Of a stretch of 64,000 nt of DNA, positions 11,933 through 24,205 are shown in pieces; within the stretch, counting starts at the first letter, position 1, and each line of letters starts with the position of its first letter. The translations under genes were made by a program, and so were the position numbers. The stretch is from Selaginella tamariscina (Eukaryota; Streptophyta; Lycopodiopsida; Selaginellales; Selaginellaceae). Under the pieces are notes generated by a model. The model saw only the letters and a list, made by a program, of their open reading frames with translations. It did not search any database and had not been told where the DNA came from. Where the stretch lies: positions 1,032,001 to 1,096,000 of the forward strand of contig PUQB01000007.1 of NCBI GenBank assembly GCA_003024785.1. The letters are read 5' to 3'.

Positions 11933-12280
11933 CAGTAGCTATAGTTTAATGGTTATGACTTGATTATCAAATGTGCAACTTGGGATTGGGTATGTGCCAT
12001 AGGTAATGTGTGCATGTGAATGTTGCAGTTATTAAGAATCTCATGCAACTAGAGTGTGTTAATCATAGTAGCTACAAAACGCGTTTGAAGGTTCTTTTTA
12101 TTTTTATTTTTTTTGGTTTTCTTGTTTGCCATTTGCAACTACCATATTAATTTCCTGCACTATGTAATGTAGACTGCAGTTATTTTATACATGATCTTTC
12201 TCTCTCACAGACACATAACTAGATCTGAATCTCGTTGGATAATTCTAACTATGTAACCACTCAAACAGCAATTGAGATGG

Positions 12281-13749
<1,469 letters not shown>

Positions 13750-13917
13750 ATAAGATAACAAACAAAACACTTATCACAAACACACACGTGCAAACCCACG
13801 CACACACAATGCATGTGTATGTATACATTTGTGTGTGCAGTATTGTACAAACTGGATCAGGAAACGTAAAATTACAGGAAAGAGACCCAAATGCTAAGAA
13901 ATCTTTTACATATGTTT

Positions 13918-13956
<39 letters not shown>

Positions 13957-14281
13957 GCCAGGTGGATCTTTTTTAATTATAAAGTTGAGTTAATTCAAGT
14001 TAAGCTTATATAGATTAATTACTTAACTCTTAAGTCTATGGTCAACAGCTGATTAATATAAATGGTTAATATTGCTTAATTTAAAATCAATATACTTTTC
14101 ATATCAGAATTAATAATCAAATTTAAAAATATAAATTTTATTACAAACATTGTAATGAATATTAAATTTAAATTTCTTTGCTGTGAACCCTCTCATCTAA
14201 ATCTTTATATGTATATAAAATTATAATTAGCTTATGTTCAAATTTTCTATTTAATTAGGCATTGGATACGATGTATTTATA

Positions 14282-14599
14282 TTAGTTAATTTTAATAAAG
14301 TGGAAAATATTTACATTGTGCTGGAATACATACACATTCTTATTAGTTGTATTAACAACCCTAGTATCCATCCTTCTTTTGTGCTCATCGTTCTTGTCGT
14401 AGATGCACATCTTGTATTCCTTCTTGCAGTCGTACTCCTCCTTGTTGTATTCCTTGGATTTATAATACTTGTCCATACAATAGTCCTTGAAGCCACCATC
14501 GCAACCAGCATTCTTCTTATAATCCTAACAATCAGCATACACATAGCTAGCGACTGCCAAGAATAAGAGAACAAGTGCAGCACTGCGAGTATAAGCTAT
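14282..14599 (-). pseudogene. Broken small secreted cysteine-containing peptide, copy 2
   Basis: The frame from 14599 reads a complete signal peptide (RSAALVLLFLAVASYVYA), but the ATG found at the matching place in copy 1 is ATA here. A TAG follows three codons after the signal peptide (ADC, stop). After the stop the frame stays open: DYKKNAGCDGGFKDYCMDKYY, then YDCKKEYKMCIYDKND and a basic tail to 14282. The mature part preserves cysteines at regular intervals. Loss of the start codon plus the stop make it a pseudogene. The two copies carry different lesions, so the ancestor at duplication was probably intact. Confidence 0.7.
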
Positions 14600-14793
14600 T
14601 TTATTGACTTAGAAAAGTGCTCCTAGAGATGTCTAGTTAGAAAATGTAGTGTTTATATATATAGAGAGAGAGACACACACACACACATATATATGCAGTC
14701 ATTAAAAGAATCTCATTGACTAGAATCTGTGTTTACTTGCACGGAAGCCTGCAATGCAAACTGCACTGCACTCTCTCTTTCTTTCACACCTCA

Positions 14794-14827
<34 letters not shown>

Positions 14828-15271
14828 ACGCACATACAGGCTTTAGTCACTGCATGCACCAAATGCTACATCAAAGAGACCTATCAAATGACGTCTTTAA
14901 GGGAACTTCACAGTTGCAACTATACGTATCTTTGTAAACTCTCTTTTCACTGTAAGAATTTTATGGATTTCAGCACCCACAAATTACATATGTTATGTGA
15001 ACTCTAATTAACCATCTTTATCACTTTAAAACTAAATAAATCTTAAACCACACACCATCTTTAATGGATATGTTTCAAACTTGACCGTCCGATCCCTTTC
15101 TAGCGTCTCCAAAACGTAACTATAAGGCCTGATGCATAAATTGCAGATTATTGGAAGGAAAGTGATCTTCCTGGGATATGTGGAAAATGGGCAAAGACAT
15201 CAACTATTTACTTATGCACTATGCATTTGTATTCATGTATAACGAATTTCGTGTACATTTGAACACATGGA

Positions 15272-15373
<102 letters not shown>

Positions 15374-16066
15374 GGGAACCAATTAAAATGGAGCTAAATT
15401 AACATATACATCTTAATATGTGTGTGAGTACTGCATTCATGCATATATAGAGACTGCTGAAGGGTGAGGCATCACAAAGCTTTTACAGTTTAGATTCACA
15501 CGGCTGTTCTTGAATATGTAACAAGAGACAAAAAGCACACACGCACCCACGTGCACACACACACACACATGTACGTTTTAGCATGTCATGTAGCAAGTGT
15601 AGATCATTCAAAGGCTGTGAAGTCACCGTCCGAAGGCTTTAATTGACATAACGTTGTCCTGGAAATATCTGCAGTACCTATTTTCGTAATAAATTTTGCA
15701 GCTACATTGTGTGTGTTACCCAGTTGTTGTTGGATGTGAAATATGACATTCTTATTAGTACTGTTTAGTGGTTACGACTTAGCATTGACAATTGTTCGGT
15801 ACACTGTGGGTGTTATCCAGTTGTTGCTGGATGTGAAACATGACATTCTTATCCAATACCTATAGTTTAATCGTTATGACTTGACTATCGAATGTGCAAC
15901 TTGGGATTGACTATTGTTTGGTATGTGTCATAATAGTGTGTGCATGAATGGATGAGTGTGTGTATGTGCATATTGCGGTAATTAAGAATCTCATCAAATA
16001 ACAATGTATTATTCGTAGTAGCTACAAACGGGTTTGGAGATTTTTAACGTTTTGTAGTTTATTTAG

Positions 16067-16668
16067 AAAAATTACATTTGTGAAATTTATAGTATTTACA
16101 TATATATATCCTTAAAAAAATTTATATTTACATATGTACCCTTTTAAAAGTTTTAAATTTACATATATATTCTTGAAAAATTCTAATCATAATATTTTAA
16201 CTTTTAAAATAATATAATTAAAAATATATTTTATTTTAAAATATTGTAAATTAATTAATTTTAATTAAAATTTATATTTACATATATACCACTGGAACTT
16301 CAATTTAAAACTTTATAAATTTCAAAATTAAAAATTAAAAGATATTTTTAAAAAAATAATAAAAGTTTATAATTAATTTATAATTTATTATCTTTAGGTC
16401 CAAAATATAACCAATTAAACATATATATCACAATATAATATAAATATTTTTAAAAATATTCTATTTTTTACTATAACATTTTTTAATATTTAATATTTAA
16501 TAAATTTTAATTATTTAATTCATAATATATGATGAATTAAAAATATATATTTAGTTAATATTATTATTTTAAAAATCAAAATATTATGATTGAAGTTTTT
16601 AAAAGGTATATATGTAAATTTAAATTTTTTTAAAAAGGTACATATGTAAATAAAGATTAATGTAATTT
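16067..16668. mobile_element. MITE-like AT-rich element with long inverted repeats
   Basis: Arms at about 16121-16200 and 16571-16656 are inverted complements: ATTTACATATGTACC, TTTTAAAAGTTTTAAATTTACATATATA and AATCATAATATTTT recur on the opposite strand. The ~600-bp element is about 85 percent A+T by eye, has no ORF, and interrupts the segmental duplication. A half copy with the same words is at 20255-20520, on the far side of the transposase pseudogene. Target duplications could not be defined in the low-complexity flanks. Confidence 0.6.
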
Positions 16669-16934
16669 ATTTATTTATTTATTTATTTTAATTTTCTAAT
16701 GATTTAATAAAATTAAAATTAAAATTAAAAATACATTTATAAAAGTGTGCAAACGTGTTTTGGGATCACCTAAATATTTCAAAAATTAGTGATTTTTTCT
16801 TTCTCACACACACACATAACTAAATCTAAATTTCTTTGGAATCAAACTATAATTCTAACTTGATGTAATCCATGAATTAGTTACTACATAATGCAAATAA
16901 CAATTGAGAGGAGTACTTTTAAATTATTATTAGG

Positions 16935-17633
16935 TTGAGGTTGCGGACAAAGGAGCGTGAAGAATCCATGCTGGTGTGTCTTCTAAGAGTAAACAAATGT
17001 AGCATAGGAAGGATCTCATTGATTCGTCTGAAGTTAAACGAGTCTATGAACTACCAGAGATATATAATGGAAATGTCATCCTCCAAAGAAAGAAAGCACA
17101 GAGAAGTACTTGGGGATGAATGCAAGGATGGCTGCTACCATTGGACACACCCGAGCACAAACACTGGCATGTTCCGGCGAGTCAGTCGAAGTTCATGTGT
17201 CGGACATCTCAAATGCATCAATCCTACCTGCCCCTACTTGGCTTTTGAGAAGAAAGCAAATGAATGTCACTTCAAGGGTGCTGTGGAGAAGGCAAAGACA
17301 ACTGACAGGCAAAGTAAAGGCATGAAATGTAAGCATTGTGGAGAGGAGCCATTGCTAGTGCACACTTGTCCGGCTTATGTGTACTACATTCTGCCAGACG
17401 ACATTTCTTTTACAAGGTTGTTCATTCACAGAGGTGTTCATCAGCATCCAGTCAGCCCCTCAGTGTCAGCTTCAAACGTTCAGCGAGCCAGATCTAGTGT
17501 CAGCAACGTGGTAAAGAGCAGTCCGCGAACCAATCAACGAGTGATTGAGTTTCAAGCTGCACGTGAGCTCATCTTTGAAGAACTTTTCAAGGAAGGGAGA
17601 AGTCTCGTACACTGGTTTACTCTCAAAACTTGA
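16935..17633 (+). pseudogene. MULE-like transposase relic, N-terminal zinc-finger part
   Basis: The open frame holds a cysteine/histidine-rich domain: HWTHPSTNTG, then CVGHLKCINPTCPYL, KCKHCGEEP and a terminal HRGVHQHPV. The C..C spacing followed by HxH resembles the WRKY-GCM1/FLYWCH zinc-finger superfamily that precedes many Mutator-like transposases. The frame begins at a non-ATG codon and runs into a stop at 17633. A GT..TTTCTTTAG stretch (about 17653-17698) may be an intron or simply frame decay. Downstream parts lie at 18053-18418 and 18819-19307. Confidence 0.6.
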
Positions 17634-17639
17634 ACCTTA

Positions 17640-18052
17640 CAAACCATCGAAGGTATTTTTCTTTAGATCTCCACACTGACGTGACCTTTTCTTTAGGACT
17701 CGGGACTGGATTACACAATCAAGACAGAAGGAGACACACTTTAGAGAGGGTTACGAGGGTCTTCTGGAGCTGAAGACAAAGTTGCCAATACCTTTCATTC
17801 ACGTCATACATGTTCCAGGGATGGAACTGCATGGTGCTGAGGAGCAGCCTTGATCTTCAAAATGACAGTTGAGGGACCGGGTTCAGGAGTTGACTACATC
17901 AGAAGGTGTCAAAGTGGAGGAGACCTTCATGATCAATGGGTTGTTCTGGACCACACACACCGTATACCAGACTGGGCGACAATTGGAATACACCTTTATG
18001 ACCCATTGTAAGTTGTAAACTCTTCATAACACTTTCTAATCTTTGTTATCTA
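17640..18052 (+). pseudogene. Transposase relic, middle section with stops
   Basis: Fragments such as TKLPIPFIHVIHVPGMELHG and VKVEETFMINGLFWTTHTV can be read in changing frames. They look like coding sequence decayed by stops and indels between the zinc-finger and catalytic parts. No catalytic residue can be assigned with confidence. Confidence 0.4.
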
Positions 18053-18418
18053 ATGCTCTCTTACAGTGTCAGATCCATGGTGACTATAGCTTACGCAGAT
18101 ATGTGCCGCGAAGATAATGTTGCAGTGCTGAAGTTCTTGAACACAATGCTAGAGGTTTGTAAGAAACAGGGTTTGGAGAATGTCAACTTTGCTGGTTTCA
18201 TGTCGGATGAGGCTGGAGCGATATGGATAGCCTTGCGCCAAGTATTCAACAACGGAGCAAAGATGAAAGGGAGGGAAAGAAGCTGTCTGTTTCACTTTAT
18301 GCAATCCGTGCGTCAGGTGACAAAGAAATGGATCGCAGAAGAACATCGCGAAGAACACATGAAGCTTGCTCGTGCCTGGCCTGCAGCACTGAATGAACAA
18401 TCTAAAAAGAACAACTAG
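18053..18418 (+). pseudogene. MULE-like transposase relic, DDE-core fragment
   Basis: The frame includes NFAGFMSDEAGAIWIALRQ followed about 20 residues later by CLFHFMQSVRQ. An Asp/Glu-rich turn before a helix and then CxxH matches the region around the second catalytic Asp and the following CxxH helix of MULE DDE transposases. The continuation at 18419-18600 shifts frame. This identification rests on pattern recognition, not alignment. Confidence 0.55.
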
Positions 18419-18818
18419 CAATTCTCGAGTCTTTTTGGGAAGGACGAGCGTCAAACATTCGTGCTTTGAAGACATGGCTGTCTTGGTGGATCAGGCATGA
18501 GGACCACATCTCCATGGGAACTGGGAGACATGACAGAAGAAGGACTCGCGAGCGTTCCAACTACAAACAATGCTGAAGTGATTCACGCAGAGCAAGAAGA
18601 GCAAGATTGGCCAAAAGAGTACCACTGCTGGAGGCGACAATGTTAGACCTCACCGATGCAGTTATGCAGAGTGCGAAGGTGAAAGCGGCAATAGAAGGGA
18701 GGTATACAGGGTCAGGTCCTTCGAAGGAAACTCTGTTGAAACGAGTGCAACGCAAACTCTCTGAGGGGAAAAGTGTATCTCCATCAACAATTATCAATCT
18801 GGTGGAAGCGAGGAACAC

Positions 18819-19490
18819 TTGACCAGCCCGGAGTTCACGAGTACCACTAACGTTCGAGTGCAAACTGTTAGGAGAACAGTCACAGGAACAGAACAGTCTG
18901 ATGCTCGACGTTCACACAGACATGATGTAGAGTACACAGAGCGGGTGGTCCAAAACAACAGGAGAAAGAGGTTAAGGTTCGAAGAGGTTTTGGAGAGAGA
19001 GATTGCACAAACAGAGTGGGCCATCAGACGAATCGGAGCATCCAGTAAGGTTAAGTGTTTGGGGATGAATCAGGAAGGAACTGCTCTGTGTGGAAAACCA
19101 ATCGGTTATCCAAGCAGAGTGCCAGCACCAGGATTCTATGGAAAACGAATGTACATTGATGCCTTGGGGAATGAGGAGTATGTACAACAGATGATGTGGT
19201 TCTGCCCAAAAGATTCAGGGTGTTTCACGCGGCCAAACGGCAAAATTCTTCAGTCAGAATTCCAACACCACCAACGGTTTGGCCTGTGCTCAAGGAAACG
19301 AAGCTGACAAGTGAGGAGGTCAGAGAACTACAGGATGCAGGCTTTGTTCTGGAAGGTTTACAGGGGACGGCAGGAAGAGTAGATGAGGGTCAGAAGGACA
19401 AAACACCATCGCCACCACGTGGAGCTGGATCTACAACAATTCCACCTTTCGAAGGACATGGTCCGGACTCCAACAAAAATGTCTAAGGAA
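18819..19490 (+). pseudogene. Transposase relic, C-terminal part
   Basis: Two overlapping frames (18819-19307, then 19196-19486) read an Arg/Lys-rich segment followed by CLGMNQEGTALCGKPIG and WFCPKDSGCF, a possible C-terminal zinc-binding module. An upstream piece at 18607-18822 reads an Ala/Lys/Ser-rich helix. No terminal inverted repeats of a Mutator element were found at the ends of the 16.9-19.8 kb block, so its borders are unknown. Confidence 0.45.
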
Positions 19491-20520
19491 CAAGAGAAGA
19501 ATTTCCACAAGGCCAAGACGTTTTTAGGTCGAGTGAGAAATGTTGAAGTGAATTAGAGGACGGAAGGAGGCTTTCATTGTGTCGGCAGGAAATGACTCTG
19601 CAAAGGTGACTATAAGTACTTATCCTACATGCAGTTGTTCTACCTTTCAGAAGAGCAAAAGTTGGAGCCCATGTGTACACATGTACTTCGTCTACACCGT
19701 GTGCTTGGCTTGAACCCGGACGTCACATACTTTCTACAAAGGTGCTCGCTCAGTGAGATGGAGGTCCACCGTTTGCTGTGAATTGCAGCAGAGTTCATGA
19801 CCACCGTGCTACAAGGATAAATGGTATACATAAAAATGCTTTGTTTGAATAGTAACTTATTGAACTTTTTTAAAATATTAAAAAAAATTCAAAAATTTAA
19901 ATGATTTTTATTGGTCGGCAAATATTAAGCCAGTCGGCATATTAAAAAAACTTATATCAAAAAATATTCTTAAAATTCTAGAATATGATAGAATATACCT
20001 AGAATATCCAAAATATACTAGAATATTCTGAAGCCTCAGCCTCCTGACCCCCATCCTATATAGATTTGGAGGAATGCTTTCGCAATCCAACCCCGTTTAG
20101 TATTTATAATAATTAATTAAACTTAATTAATAAGTAAATATTAAAAATAGAAACTATATATGTATTTAGAGAAAAATTTATATATTAAATCATGTACATA
20201 AATGAAATGGATTAACCCTAAAAATCTTTTTAATTTATATCCTTTTTATAATAGTATAAAAATAAAGAAAATTATATTTATACCCTTGAAATTTATCATA
20301 TTTACATATATATCTTTAGAAATTTTATATTTGCATATATACCTTTTTAAAAGTTTTAAATTTACATATATATCCTTATCATAAACATATATAAAATAAT
20401 ACCGTTTTAAAATAACAATATTAACTAAAAATATATTTTAATTTAAAATATATTTCTAAATCATAATATATTTTAAATAAAATAATTAAAATTTATTAAG
20501 TTGTAAAATGTTAAAAATGC
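19491..20520. other. Decayed tail and AT-rich repeat
   Basis: 19491-19830 may be the remainder of the transposase region, with no clear frame. From 19850 on the sequence is AT-rich. 20255-20520 repeats the TTTACATATATA/TTTTAAAAGTTTTAAATTTACATATATA words of the 16.1-16.7 kb element. Confidence 0.5.
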
Positions 20521-21110
20521 GTCGTACATTAACTATCCCAAAAGAGATCAAGATTTAATTGTGTGTGAGAGAGATCATGTATGGAATAACTGCAGTCTGC
20601 ATTGTAAAGTGCCGTACAGTACACTAACACATTCTAATTGCATGAGATTCTTAACAATTGTAATACGCACACACGCACGCATGCAGCACACGTTATTATA
20701 TAAAAAAACATTTTAGAATAGTTATGTGTGTTTGTGAGAAAGATCATGGAATAACTGCAGTCTGCATTGCAGAGTGTCGTACACTAACTAACACATTCTA
20801 GTTGCATGAGTTCTAAATAACTGCAATACGCACATACACACACGCGCACACACACATTATGGAGGCACTTACCAGCAAGCCCATATATGGTTACTCAACG
20901 TTGTCAAGTTCCATCCCAACGCTTTTTGGTTCTACACGTGGTTACCTAAAAATTTCTGAAAACCTTTGTGTGTGTGTGTTCAATTGAGTTTGATGGGAGC
21001 ATGACGACATGTTTACCTAGTAGCTAGTGTACATTGTTGTGGTTGATTGGGAAAAGTACTAAATCATGCTGGATTAGGTTCTAGAGAGTGCCTACGTCCA
21101 GGTAAAGTTA
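20521..21110. repeat. Inverted, internally tandem copy of the 12/16-kb repeat ends
   Basis: Two tandem units (about 20570-20700 and 20745-20860) contain GGAATAACTGCAGTCTGCAT and CATTCTAGTTGCATGAG. These are the reverse complement of ATGTAGACTGCAGTTATT at about 12166 and of CTCATGCAACTAGAGTGTG at 12043. A third divergent unit is at 21337-21400. The repeat family of the left region therefore also occurs inverted, immediately before the PR-1 locus. Confidence 0.7.
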
Positions 21111-21114
21111 AATA

Positions 21115-21116
<2 letters not shown>

Positions 21117-21179
<63 letters not shown>

Positions 21180-21195
21180 TATATATATATATAAA
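21117..21195. repeat. Microsatellite (TC)n(TA)n
   Basis: About 26 TC units followed by a TA-rich run. A second C/T-rich microsatellite (CTCCCTCTCTC type) sits at 21412-21472, just downstream of PR-1, and recurs downstream of the second PR-1 gene at 63490-63515. Confidence 0.95.
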
Positions 21196-21640
21196 TATGT
21201 GTATATATACGTATATAAACGTATGAAATAAACACTGGTATTTCTTCCACCCACAAACTTCTTTACACCGGGTTTAGCCATGTGCAAACCATACACACAC
21301 AAACACACGCACCATGAGGAGTGCGAAATAGCTTTTGATAGGGAGAGATGATGTATGAAATAACTGCTGTTTGCATTGCATAGTTCCGTACACTTTAGTT
21401 TCACACACACTCCTCCCTCTCTCCCTCTCCCTCTCTCTCCTCTCTCTCCCTCTCTCCCTCTCTCTCTCCACACACACACACAAAAAAAAATAAAAAAAAA
21501 TTGTATTCATGTACATGTTCTTCACACAATAAATTAAGCAGAAATCAAAACATTAGGAATAAGTTGCAGTCTTAAAAGAAAACAATAAATAAAATTTATT
21601 ATATTGACAACTCTCAACACCTGAACAACTAACCAGGCAT

Positions 21641-22794
21641 CTACTCAAGCATCAAATCAGAAGGGCCTCTCCCAATGTAGTTACCAGGTGGATCATAGTT
21701 GCAAGTCATGAAAACATCGCCATCAGAGCAAGTCACACGAGCACATCCAATCTTCTCCGACTCCTTCCACACAATCTGAGTATAGTGCCCGCAGTCTCCT
21801 CCAACACACGAATTTGTATTATAGTCATAATACTGTTTCTCGCTCACCCAAGCCTCGGCTGCCTCCTGGGGACTCCATGCTTTGCCTCCACCCCAGAAGA
21901 TATTCTCCCCATAAGGACCGTCTGAGTGCTCCAATAGACAGTTCCCGTATAGAGCTCGCTTGTTTGCCCAGTCCTGTGCATAAGCCTCAAGTTGCAAATC
22001 CCACACTAACGGCTGGATGCCCAACTCTCCCCGTGCCATGTTCTGTGGCAACAGAAACTGAGCTTCCATGGAGTCTGGCTGAGGAGGAGGCCGTGAGTAT
22101 GGTGGAGAAGGACGTGGCAGCGGAGATGGACGCCATGGAGATGGATGCCTTGGTCTATGACGTGTCGAGCTAGCCTCCCCTGCAAGAGTGAGTTGTGCGC
22201 ACACACACACACACGTGTGTGTGAGTGAGTGAAAGAGAGATGTACATATATATTTATATATTATTTTACAATATTTGTTAACGAGTTGGAGAAGTATCTT
22301 ACAAATTAAATTTGTCAAAAGAGTTTGGTTGTAATTCATAATACTGATTTTTGTTTGTTAATACTAGGTATATATATGTTAGAATATGCTAAGTAAATCA
22401 CACAAAGATTTATCAATATTATTATTTAGTAATTAATAAGAAAACACCACATATGAAAAGAAATTGTATTATAACAATAAATAAAATATATATAAGCTCA
22501 ATCGTTTAAACATATATAAATAATAGATTTCATAAAGGGGAAATGAGAAATAAGCAAGACAAAAAAAAAAGTGAATTTAAAGACTTAAATCTGATAAAAA
22601 AGAGATTTGGGATTAGCTAGATCTTGGAATTTGATATTGCTTTGAGAGAGAGAGAGGGAGAGAGGGAGGAGAGGGGAGAGTGAAGGAGGGAAAGGAAGAG
22701 AGCCCGGAGGGACAATATTTATAAGGATCTTACCAGTTGAGAAAGAAAGCCACAATAGGAAGACGACGAGAACAGCCGCTGGAGAAAGCGCCAT
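21641..22794 (-). CDS. Pathogenesis-related protein PR-1 (CAP domain), two exons, altered C terminus
   Basis: Secreted antimicrobial/sterol-binding defence protein. Exon 1 is 22734-22794 (ATG, 20 codons plus one base, hydrophobic signal peptide with AVLVVFLLWLSFST). The intron is 22180-22733 (GTAAG...TTGCAG) and exon 2 is 21641-22179. The spliced length is exactly 600 bases, 199 residues. A Pro/Arg-rich spacer (about residues 27-57) precedes the CAP domain (about 59-199). Six cysteines (101, 145, 150, 166, 171, 180) match the PR-1 pattern; His105, Glu112 and His152 match the CAP cavity; GHYTQIVW and CNYDPPGNY are present. The C terminus reads GRGPSDLMLE, whereas the second copy at 63.7 kb ends canonically GERPF. 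Here one G is missing from a run near 21673, so the conserved CAP-derived C-terminal peptide is frameshifted. Probably expressed, but with a non-standard end. Confidence 0.88.
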
Positions 22795-23486
22795 GTTGAT
22801 GAACCAACCCCTTGTGTGTGCAGGGGCTAGGGTTTCATCGGACGTAAGTTTTAAGTCACGTGGTCAATTATATTAATAATTACGTCCTAATAAAATTAGA
22901 AATACATTCAATATGCTTCAACATACATTCAAGCCACGTGCAAACACACGTGACACGTATATTTATACATATTCTAGGTCAACTGTGGCCTTTTATTCAA
23001 CCTATGTATTTTATTTTATTTTATTACTAATGAGACACCTTTAATGATTAATTTCATATGGCCCAATGAACAAGGCACTTTGATTAAATAAAAGGATTGT
23101 GGATTCACATGTCAAGGAGTGAATTTTGGAGTTGCACTTTGGATATATTTTAGCAACATATAAATAATATCTCGATAATTTTGAAAAATACCAAGAATAT
23201 TATAAAAATATTCTAGAATCTGAAATCTCGCATTAGTTTTACAAATGATTGTTTGTTAATAGTATGTCAATATTTTGTGTGCATGTGTGTGTTACACATA
23301 ATAGGTATGCCTATGATTGCAAGTTATCGAGCTTTTACTGAATGAATTCTTTATTATATATACACATGAATACATACATGTGTGTGTGTGCATTACGTTG
23401 TTAAAGATGTAGGAAGCGGGTTGCATGCTGTCTCTAGTAGAATACACATAATTGTATGAGACTCAATTTGATACTATTGTATTTCT
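22795..23486. other. PR-1 upstream region
   Basis: Immediately upstream (22795-22990) are CACGTG/CACGTGAC words (about 22857, 22936 and 22948) that could serve the PR-1 promoter. The rest is AT-rich. It contains the tRNA relic at 23051-23121 and a (TG)n run near 23383. Confidence 0.5.
23051..23121 (+). pseudogene. Degenerate tRNA-Arg(TCT) relic 1
   Basis: Aligns base by base with the intact tRNA at 54732-54804: shared ATGGCCCAATGAACAAGGCA, AAAGGATTGTGG and GGAGTG. The anticodon stem-loop and T-loop are destroyed. It keeps the same place, between PR-1 exon 1 and the kinase, as the intact gene does in its unit. Confidence 0.65.
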
Positions 23487-24022
23487 TTAGATGGACAACT
23501 CAAGAATAATATATTTTATAAAACAGTTCGACACACACACAACAATGCTGAAATCATTTTGGTGACTGAACTTCTGGAACCAGGGGTGGTCAAGTATCTT
23601 GGAAATAGTAAGCCGCAGAGCGGGGTTTGGCTCGAGCATTCCCCTTACAAGCTGCCTTGCACGATTGGATATTCCAGGCCAGGGCTCCCTTTTGACATCG
23701 AGCTTACACTGTACAACTTTGTTCTTCAAAGTGTACTCATCCATTCCATGAAAGGGCTGGCAACCACTCAATAGAATGTAGAGTATAACACTAGCGCTCC
23801 ATATATCTGCCTCATGCCCATACTGTCCCTTGAGAACTTTAGGAGCAGCATAAGAAGCAGTATACACAATCAAGTTGGAAGTAGTATTGTTGGTATTGGA
23901 AAACCTTAAACCTCCAAAATTTATGAGTTTAAGTTCCCCATTCTTAATTAAGAAATTCTCCAACTTTATGTCCCCGTGTACGATATTTTGACTGATATTT
24001 TGACTGTGACAAACTTGAACAA
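23487..24022 (-). pseudogene. CDPK-like kinase, C-lobe (3' part), interrupted by retrotransposon
   Basis: This is the downstream half of a Ser/Thr kinase whose upstream half is at 28645-29112. Motifs in order: VCHSQNIS, VHGDIKLENFL (catalytic loop with HGD in place of HRD, KLEN for KPEN), INFGG (NFG instead of DFG, so the Mg-binding Asp is lost), SYAAPKVL (APK for APE), ADIWSASVILYILLSG, and a terminal ILDHPWFQKF. This matches subdomains VI-XI of calcium-dependent protein kinases, but no EF-hands follow. A 12-bp tandem duplication adds an extra SQNI before the loop. Changed catalytic residues, missing regulatory domain and a retrotransposon insertion make it a dead gene. Confidence 0.85.
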
Positions 24023-24205
24023 TGAAAGGACGTGTATTCAACGTTAAAGATAAGTACAAGGATAGCAAACCCTTCCTTATATACAAGGAAGCTAGGCTAT
24101 TTTAAGCAACCTTTGATCTAATCCTTTTGTCCTACGTGGCATCCATATTTAGTTCTAGTATATGCCTTAGAATATACTCAAGGTATATTCCGTAGAATCC
24201 TTACA
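24023..24205 (-). repeat. 3' LTR of the Ty3/gypsy element
   Basis: 183 bp, beginning TGTAAGGATTC and ending GTCCTTTCA on the element strand, with TG...CA termini. Compared with the 5' LTR it has one fewer A in an A run and G for A at one site. Confidence 0.95.

Larger units (their letters stand above)
9541..12280. repeat. Segmental duplication, copy 1 (partner at about 13.75-16.9 kb)
   Basis: The order of landmarks here is repeated at 13750-16910: the CACACGTGCA microsatellite block (9565 and 13780), an AT-rich stretch, the small secreted-peptide pseudogene, CT/CA repeats, a ~60-bp block containing GACCGTCCGATCCC (11137 and 15085), a GGAAAGTGATCTTCCTGG-like block, the ~35-bp repeats and a terminal TAATTCTAACT block. 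Copies differ by substitutions and microsatellite length, so the duplication is not very recent. Confidence 0.75.

Noticed and set aside
21108..21525. ORFs rich in RERERERE
   Set aside because: Translation of the (TC)n microsatellite.
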